From Deinococcus sp. YIM 77859 (GTDB lineage: Bacteria; Deinococcota; Deinococci; Deinococcales; Deinococcaceae), in assembly GCF_000745175.1 (NCBI RefSeq), contig NZ_JQNI01000002.1, forward strand, positions 1,687,501 to 1,705,000: DNA of 17,500 nt. The letters are read 5' to 3'. A program made the translations under genes and the position numbers. The notes below the pieces were generated by a model. The model was not told where the DNA came from, did no database searches, and worked only from the letters and a program-made list of their open reading frames with translations. Shown here in pieces: positions 12,043-17,500 of the stretch. Within the stretch, counting starts at the first letter, position 1. Each line of letters starts with the position of its first letter.

Positions 12043-13151
12043 CCAGGAGGCCCAGCGGCCCCCAGCGCGCGGGTCTCTTCCCCCTGCACCCGCCAGGCCC
12101 GAACCGTCAGGGTCAGCAGCGCCGCGCCCAGCGCGAGCAGGAGTGCCAGCGTCAGGAGGCGTGCCGCGTCCCGCACGCGGCGCGGTCCCTCGGCCCCGAG
12201 GTTATACAGCGTGCCCGCGCGCAGTTCACGGCTGAACTGCCGCCATTCCTCCGCCTCGCCGCTGCGGCCCTGGGCGTCCAACAGGTCGGCGTAGCGGGCA
12301 TACAGCGCCGAACCACCCTCGAAGCGGGGGTGCAGGTCGCGCAGGTAGCGCAGCCAGACGTCGGCCCGCCCCAGACGGCCCTGGTCGAGCAGCGTGCCCA
12401 CGTACCCGCTGGGGTTGCCATAGGCCAAAAGCGCCTCGCGGCTGACCCGCACCTCGGGGTCGTAGCCGCGGGCTGCGGCGTCCCGGCGAGCTCGGTCCAG
12501 GGCGAGATCCGCCGCGGCGGGAAAGCCGCTCGCGTCCAGGGCCGCCGCCAGCCGCACCCAGGCTGGAAAGGGCAACTCGCCCTCCAGCGAGCGGCGCACT
12601 GCGTTCAGCATGGCGTAGCGGTCACCGCGCCGAGCCGCCTGCTGCGCCTCCTGCACAGCCAGAAAGGGGTTCAGCGGGTCCTCGCGGGCCGCGCGCGTCA
12701 GCTCTTCGGGCGGAACCAGGCGGGCGGCCCGCTCCAGCCAGCCGGTGACCTCGGGATCGGGTGCCAACACCACCCGTTCCTGCACGCCGCCGCCCTGACG
12801 GGGGTCACCCAGGGTAAAGCGCTCCACATACCCGCTGCCCGCCGTGCTCACGCGCAGGGTGCCGCCGGTAGGATCCAGGGACGTGACGGGAGCAGGCAGG
12901 TCGTAGCGGGCCAGCAGCGCGCCGCTTTCGGCAAACGCGTACACGACCGGGCCCACCCCCAGATAGATCACGCCGCCCAGCGTCACCGGGCCGGTGAGCT
13001 CGCCCAACGCGGCAGGGTAGTGGCGTTCCCAGCGCAGAACCGCGCCGTCCTCGTAGCGCAGGGTGCGGCCTTCCCGCACGGCGTCTGCTCCTGCCCCCGG
13101 CCCCAGCAACAGCAGGGCGGGCAGGAGCAGCGCGGTCCAACGCCGCCTCAT
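11898..13151 (-). CDS. N-terminal half of the frameshifted membrane/TPR-like protein, 417-aa frame
   Basis: Residues 1-24 are a signal peptide (MRRRWTALLLPALLLLGPGA). Residues about 25-120 resemble beta-propeller or PQQ-like strands (LGGVIYLGVGPVVYAFAESG, LLARYDLPAPVTSLD). Residues about 135-325 are helical and TPR-like. A membrane helix follows (LLTLALLLALGAALLTLTV, about 333-352). From codon 365 the sequence stops looking like protein: it becomes Trp-, Cys- and Pro-rich, while good coding sequence continues in the frame of the downstream half. The start ATG overlaps the plsY stop (ATGA), so translation is coupled to plsY. The true product is either a 702-aa fusion made through the shift, or the gene is broken. 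Confidence 0.72.
   Translation of the reverse strand: MRRRWTALLLPALLLLGPGAGADAVREGRTLRYEDGAVLRWERHYPAALGELTGPVTLGGVIYLGVGPVVYAFAESGALLARYDLPAPVTSLDPTGGTLRVSTAGSGYVERFTLGDPRQGGGVQERVVLAPDPEVTGWLERAARLVPPEELTRAAREDPLNPFLAVQEAQQAARRGDRYAMLNAVRRSLEGELPFPAWVRLAAALDASGFPAAADLALDRARRDAAARGYDPEVRVSREALLAYGNPSGYVGTLLDQGRLGRADVWLRYLRDLHPRFEGGSALYARYADLLDAQGRSGEAEEWRQFSRELRAGTLYNLGAEGPRRVRDAARLLTLALLLALGAALLTLTVRAWRVQGEETRALGAAGPPGCGTRWPGRGTWPSCMPRSESGWRWRCWPPAWWSAWGDGNGPTAPRPG
12057..12065 (-). other. Frameshift site in a five-G run
   Basis: On the - strand the sequence is CTG GGG GCC in the upstream frame. A -1 step at GGG re-pairs perfectly (GGG again) and continues GGC CGC TGG GCC into the downstream frame, giving ALG-GRWASWVRHPL. 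The run is 12059-12063 on the + strand (five Cs). One base lost from a six-base run, by mutation or a sequencing error, explains the same pattern. No downstream stimulatory pseudoknot was verified. Confidence 0.7.
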
Positions 13152-13714
13152 ATGGCCCGCTTCCGCGGCGCCAGCAGGTGGAGGGCGCGCACCGCCATCA
13201 CGCCCGCTCCGGCAAGCAGGTCGGCCAAGCCGCCGAAGCGGGCCGCCAGCAGCAGGCCCAGCGGCAGGACGGCGGCGGTGGCAAACGGCACGGCGTTCAG
13301 GCCCAGGCGCTTTTGGAGGGTCGCGCGGTACAGCGGAATCAGCAGCAGCCCGGCGGCCAGCATCCCCGCCAGCGCCAGGGGCGCCGTCACCAGCAAGGCC
13401 CCCAGCAGCGGCGCGATGCCGCCCCCACCCCGAAAGCGGAAGAACACCGGGTAGCAGTGCCCCAGCACCACGAACAGCGCCGCGACCCAGGTGGCGTCCG
13501 GCGTGAGCAGGCGGGCCAGCAGCGCCGCCACCACGCCCTTGAGCACGTCGGCGGCCGCCACAGCCAGCGCGGCGGCCAGGCCGTACTGGCGGTAGGTACC
13601 GCTTCCTCCCGGCAGATCGCGGTCCCGGATATCCTCCCCACGCGCCCGCGAGTACAGCACGCCCGCCACCAGGGAGCCGAGCAGGTAGGCGGCGAGGGCA
13701 ACCAGGAGCACCAT
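13148..13714 (-). CDS. plsY: PlsY-like glycerol-3-phosphate acyltransferase, divergent, 188 aa
   Basis: PlsY moves an acyl group from acyl-phosphate to glycerol 3-phosphate in the membrane, the first step of phospholipid synthesis. The protein is nearly all membrane segments, with the expected N-terminus (MVLLVALAAYLLGSLVAGVL), DIRDRDLPGGSGTYRQYG at 28-45 and GHCYPVFFRFRGGGGIAP at 85-102. These sit where PlsY normally has GSGNxGATN and GHxFPxFxxFKGGKGVAT. The Asn-Gly-Ala-Thr-Asn part is gone and the GGKG lysine is Gly, so activity is doubtful; this may be a paralogue with another role. ATG 13712-13714 is preferred to ATG 13724, because TAGAAT overlaps the latter and lies 10 bases before the former. 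The TGA overlaps the start of the next gene (ATGA). Confidence 0.8.
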   Translation of the reverse strand: MVLLVALAAYLLGSLVAGVLYSRARGEDIRDRDLPGGSGTYRQYGLAAALAVAAADVLKGVVAALLARLLTPDATWVAALFVVLGHCYPVFFRFRGGGGIAPLLGALLVTAPLALAGMLAAGLLLIPLYRATLQKRLGLNAVPFATAAVLPLGLLLAARFGGLADLLAGAGVMAVRALHLLAPRKRAI

Positions 13715-13724
13715 GACAGCGTGC

Positions 13725-13730
13725 ATTCTA
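13725..13730 (-). promoter_or_regulatory. -10 hexamer TAGAAT of the plsY-led operon
   Basis: TAGAAT on the - strand is one base from TATAAT and ends 10 bases before the preferred plsY ATG. It overlaps an upstream in-frame ATG (13724-13726), which would then not be in the mRNA. No clear -35 is seen. Confidence 0.4.
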
Positions 13731-13774
13731 GAGGCTCGCGCCCCGCAGCACGTCCGCTTCAGCTCCGGGCGCTC

Positions 13775-13780
13775 TAGACT
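13775..13780 (+). promoter_or_regulatory. -10 hexamer TAGACT of the ThiF-like gene
   Basis: TAGACT ends six bases before the ATG at 13787, matching TANNNT, and no ribosome site is present, which fits a leaderless mRNA. CTCTAGA at 13772-13778 is the reverse complement of TCTAGAG at 13727-13733 in front of the divergent plsY gene. Confidence 0.5.
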
Positions 13781-13786
13781 CGGCGC

Positions 13787-14524
13787 ATGACCTCCCTGCT
13801 CGCCTCTCCCCTCTCCCGGGCCGAACTGCGGCGCTACTCCCGGCAACTGCTGGTGCCCGAGTGGCAGGAGGCGGGCGCGCAGGAGCGGCTGCGGCGGGGG
13901 GCGGTCCTGGTGGTCGGGGCGGGAGGCCTAGGCGGCCCCGTCCTCCTACAACTGGCCGGGGCCGGCGTGGGGCGGCTGGTGATCGCGGACGGGGACACGG
14001 TGGACCTCAGCAACCTGCACCGCCAGCTTCTCTACAGCGCAGGGGACGTGGGACGGTCCAAGGCAGAGGTGGCTGCGGCGCGGGTGCAGGCACTCAATCC
14101 CTTCGTGCGGGTTGAGGTGGCCCCAGCGGTGGACACGCAAACGATCGGCCCCCTGGTGAACAACGTGGACCTGGTGGTCGACGCCACCGACAACTTCGCG
14201 GCCCGCTATACAGTCGCCGATGCCTGTCAGCGGCTGGGCCGCGAGTGGGTCTGGGGTGCGGCCAGCGGCACAAGCGGCCTCGTCAGTGTGTTTGGTCCCC
14301 ACCTCGGCCTGCGCGACGTCTTTCCTGACCCAGAGGGGGCCGAAGCCTGCGACGAGGCCGGCGTGTTGGGACCGGTGCCGAACGTGGTCGGCAGCGTCAT
14401 GGCGCTGGAAACGCTCAAGGTGCTGGGCGGCATAGGAACGCCGCTGCGGGGTCAGCTGTGGACCCTGGACGCGCTCACCGGTCGGGTCCGGGTCTTGAAC
14501 CTGCGCGGGGCGGGAGAAGGCTAA
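13787..14524 (+). CDS. ThiF/MoeB-family E1-like adenylyltransferase, 245 aa
   Basis: This family adenylates the C-terminal glycine of a ubiquitin-like sulfur carrier (ThiS or MoaD) for thiamine, molybdopterin or related sulfur transfer. The ATP-binding loop VLVVGAGGLGGPVLLQLAG is at 41-59, then DGDTVDLSNLHRQLLYSAGD with GRSKAE, and DATDNFAARY. The end has ACDEAGVLGPVPNVVGSVMALE. The paired CxxC zinc knuckles of MoeB and many ThiF proteins are absent; one Cys remains (EACDEAG). The length suits a protein without a C-terminal rhodanese domain. No sulfur-carrier gene is near, so ThiF and MoeB cannot be told apart here. The start at 13787 is supported by the hexamer six bases before it. Confidence 0.88.
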   Translation: MTSLLASPLSRAELRRYSRQLLVPEWQEAGAQERLRRGAVLVVGAGGLGGPVLLQLAGAGVGRLVIADGDTVDLSNLHRQLLYSAGDVGRSKAEVAAARVQALNPFVRVEVAPAVDTQTIGPLVNNVDLVVDATDNFAARYTVADACQRLGREWVWGAASGTSGLVSVFGPHLGLRDVFPDPEGAEACDEAGVLGPVPNVVGSVMALETLKVLGGIGTPLRGQLWTLDALTGRVRVLNLRGAGEG

Positions 14525-14572
14525 GCCGCCCTTGGGCCGGTGGGCCACAGCAACTGGGCATGTCCTTTCCCA

Positions 14573-14602
14573 TTTTCATCTGCAAACAACGTGTGTTACT
14601 GT
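14573..14602 (+). promoter_or_regulatory. Candidate promoter of the HU gene
   Basis: TTTTCA or TTTCAT (from 14573/14574) and TACTGT (14597-14602) are 17-18 bases apart in a stretch distinctly richer in A and T than its surroundings. The match is modest. The implied leader is about 40 bases long and, unlike most genes here, carries a strong ribosome site. Confidence 0.35.
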
Positions 14603-14606
14603 GCCC

Positions 14607-14627
14607 TTGAGCCAACAATCTGCTCAA
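14607..14627 (+). promoter_or_regulatory. Inverted repeat TTGAGC-N9-GCTCAA in the HU leader
   Basis: Six-base arms at 14607-14612 and 14622-14627 are exact reverse complements with a 9-base spacer, just downstream of the candidate -10 and before the ribosome site. It could be an operator or a weak leader hairpin; which one cannot be decided from sequence. Confidence 0.35.
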
Positions 14628-14638
14628 ATCCACCTTTC

Positions 14639-14644
14639 GGAGGT
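14639..14644 (+). promoter_or_regulatory. Ribosome binding site GGAGGT that fixes the HU start
   Basis: GGAGGT lies six bases before the ATG at 14651, a near-perfect site that rules out the longer upstream frame beginning at 14540. Confidence 0.8.
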
Positions 14645-14650
14645 CCACGC

Positions 14651-14980
14651 ATGACCAGAGCGAATCAAGGTGACGGCAACGGAGAAGGGGCCCGCGGAAG
14701 CAGCGGCAAGGTCGCCAAGACACAGATTATCGATCAGGTCGCCGAACGAACCCGCCTCAGCCGCAAACAGGCGGGCGAGGTCGTCGGCGCGGTGCTGGAA
14801 GGGATCGCGCAGGCCCTGCGCGAGGGCAAGAGCGTGGGTCTACCCGGCTTGGGAACGCTGAGCGTCACCGAGACGGCCGCGCGCACCGGCGTTCGCCCCG
14901 GCACAAACGAGCGCATCCAGATTCCCGCCGGCAAAAAGATCCGCTTCAAGGCCGCCACGACCCTCAAAGGCAACCTCTAA
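14651..14980 (+). CDS. hup: DNA-binding protein HU, 109 aa
   Basis: HU is a dimeric histone-like protein that bends and compacts the nucleoid. The HU core starts near residue 20 ([15 protein letters not shown]) and contains [14 protein letters not shown], then the DNA-binding arm [20 protein letters not shown] and the end [14 protein letters not shown]. The end strongly resembles D. radiodurans HU as I recall it. The N-terminal tail is 19 residues of mostly Gly, Ser, Asn and acidic residues, whereas the D. radiodurans protein carries a much longer Lys/Ala-rich tail. The gene has its own candidate promoter, a strong ribosome site and a clear terminator, so it appears to be monocistronic. Confidence 0.95.
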   Translation: MTRANQGDGNGEGARGSSGKVAKTQIIDQVAERTRLSRKQAGEVVGAVLEGIAQALREGKSVGLPGLGTLSVTETAARTGVRPGTNERIQIPAGKKIRFKAATTLKGNL

Positions 14981-14998
14981 TCTGCGCGTACCCTGCGG

Positions 14999-15029
14999 GG
15001 CCGCTCGCGATGAGCGGCCTTTGTCATTT
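14999..15029 (+). terminator. Intrinsic terminator of the HU gene
   Basis: GGCCGCTC (14999-15006) and GAGCGGCC (15012-15019) make a perfect 8-bp GC-rich stem with a 5-base loop, followed by TTTGTCATTT. It begins 18 bases after the HU stop codon and separates HU from the transporter operon. Confidence 0.85.
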
Positions 15030-15058
15030 CTCCTACCGCCCTGCTCCCGTGGGGCGAC

Positions 15059-15064
15059 TAGGGT
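15059..15064 (+). promoter_or_regulatory. -10 hexamer TAGGGT of the transporter operon
   Basis: TAGGGT ends 10 bases before the ATG at 15075. The overlapping AGGGTGA could instead act as a ribosome site at 8-10 base spacing, so the two readings compete. The palindrome GGTGA-ACC-TCACC (15062-15074) ends at the start codon and could be an operator. Confidence 0.35.
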
Positions 15065-15074
15065 GAACCTCACC

Positions 15075-15977
<903 letters not shown>

Positions 15978-16002
15978 GGCCCACTTGCCTGCCTGGGAGC
16001 GA

Positions 16003-17147
16003 GTGCAGCACGTGAGTGCCGCTGACGCGCGGGGCAAGGCTCCCGGCGCAACAGGAACAGTCCTGGCCTTGGCCGCCCTGCTGATGCTTGCGGGCGCGCT
16101 CCTTCCCTGGGTGCTGCTGCGCCCCAATCGCCTGGCTCCCGGCGAGTTCCTGCGCCTCCCTCCCCTGCTGGTGGCCACCGGGGCCCTGCTCGCGGTCCTG
16201 CCGCTGTGGCCAGCCCGCCGGGTACCGGCCCTCACCGGGCTGGCGGCCGCGCTCGCCCTGAGCGGGTGGGCCTGGATGCTGGGCGATCAAACCCGCGCGG
16301 CGCTGGTGGGTCAACCTCCCTTCGCGCGGGCGAGCGCAGCCAGCGGAGCCTGGCTCTTTCTGCTGGGCGCGGGGATCGCGGCCCTGGGGACTCGGCCCCG
16401 GGCGCTGATCTGGGCAGCGCTCCTCCCGGCGGGAGGCCTGGTGCTGGCCGGGCACCTGAACGCCTGGTCCGTGCTCGTCGAGGGCCACCAAGAGGGCGAG
16501 CGCTGGGTACAGGAACTCGCGCAGCACCTGCGGCTGGTTGGGAGCGCGCTCGGCCTGGCCCTCCTGCTCGGCGCGCCGCTCGCCGTGTGGGGGGCAGGCC
16601 GTGAGCGGCGGGCCGGTGTGATGCTCGGCGTGGCGAGCGGCATCCAGACCCTCCCCAGCCTGGCGCTGCTGGGCCTCCTGATCGCCCCCCTCTCGGCGCT
16701 GGCCAACGCCTTTCCAGGCTTGCGGAACCTCGGCATCAGCGGCATTGGCGTCGTCCCGGCCCTCACGGCCATGACGTTGTATGCCCTGCTGCCCGTCCTG
16801 CGGAATGGTGTGGTGGCGCTGCAAGGGGTCTCCCCGGACGTTGTGGACGCCGCACGCGGAATGGGCATGACGCCGGCACAGCTTTTTTGGCGGGTGCGCC
16901 TGCCCCTGGCCCTCCCGGTATGGCTCAGCGGCGTCCGGCAGGCTGCCGTCCTCCTCGTGGGTGTTGCGGCCGTCGCGGCCCTGATCGGTGCGGGCGGGCT
17001 GGGCACCTACATCTTTAAGGGTCTACAAAGCGCCGCGGCCGACCTGATCCTGCTGGGCGCGGTGCCCGCAGCCCTGCTCGCCTTGGGACTAGACGCCGCG
17101 CTGCGCGAGCTAGAAAGGCAGCTGGGGCGGCGGTTGGGACGGGTGGA

Positions 17148-17151
<4 letters not shown>
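16003..17151 (+). CDS. Osmoprotectant-type ABC transporter permease with extra N-terminal membrane region, about 382 aa
   Basis: The C-terminal 200 residues are a standard binding-protein-dependent permease domain: LRLVGSALGLALLLGAPLAV, ASGIQTLPSLALLGLLIAPL, and the EAA-type loop DAARGMGMTPAQLFWRVRLP that contacts the ATPase. Before it come about 170 residues with five hydrophobic segments (TVLALAALLMLAGALLPWVL to ALIWAALLPAGGLVLAGHL) that ordinary OpuBB-type permeases (about 210-220 aa) lack. The start is uncertain: GTG at 16003 (GGGAG three bases before), GTG at 16012, or TTG at 15985 (GAGG at five-base spacing, 7 bases after the previous stop). All give the same mature protein core. The stop overlaps the ATPase start (ATGA). 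Confidence 0.88.

Positions 17152-17500
<349 letters not shown>

Noticed and set aside
12330..13454. Antisense open frame of 374 codons over the repeat protein and plsY
   Set aside because: No motif; the opposite strand carries a signal peptide, helices and an ATGA overlap.
14540..14650. Longer HU start at 14540
   Set aside because: It would read through the promoter and the ribosome site; GGAGGT six bases before 14651 fixes the start.

Overview
The window reads as chromosomal DNA from a Deinococcus species or close relative. The HU protein (14651-14980) ends like the Deinococcus radiodurans HU as I remember it. The DNA is very GC-rich, so long antisense open frames are common. Several genes carry a TANNNT -10 hexamer only 5-10 bases before the start codon, as expected for the leaderless transcripts described in Deinococcus. 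Sequence comparisons here are from memory and by eye; nothing was searched.

Left (1-4350): the 3' part of a large Eco57I/type IIG-like DNA adenine methyltransferase on the + strand, probably a phage-defence gene whose start lies outside the window. Behind it, on the - strand, is a tRNA-Asp/tRNA-Phe operon with a consensus-like promoter (TTGACA-17-TATCCT), a UUCG hairpin between the tRNAs and one or two terminators.

Middle left (4357-9153): on the - strand a cytochrome P450, then a 201-aa protein that looks like a divergent DdrA/Rad52-type strand-annealing protein, then a calcineurin-like phosphoesterase 4 bases behind it. Diverging from the P450 through a compact symmetric promoter is ubiX-ispD-ispE, which joins two MEP-pathway enzymes to the flavin prenyltransferase that consumes a product of that pathway.

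Middle right (9185-14524): a - strand envelope cluster. A divergent PlsY-like acyltransferase overlaps, by ATGA, a secreted or membrane repeat protein that is split by an apparent -1 frameshift in a five-base homopolymer at 12059-12063. A secreted protein with a copper-amine-oxidase-N-like domain and a PKD-like domain follows. A ThiF/MoeB-type E1-like protein diverges from plsY.

Right (14651-17500): HU with its own leader and terminator, then an osmoprotectant-type ABC transporter operon: periplasmic binding protein, a permease with an extra N-terminal membrane region, and an ATPase cut by the window end. The most interesting items are the cryptic DdrA/Rad52-like protein, the frameshifted membrane protein, the mosaic methyltransferase, the PlsY-like protein with altered catalytic motifs, and the mirror-image P450/ubiX promoter.
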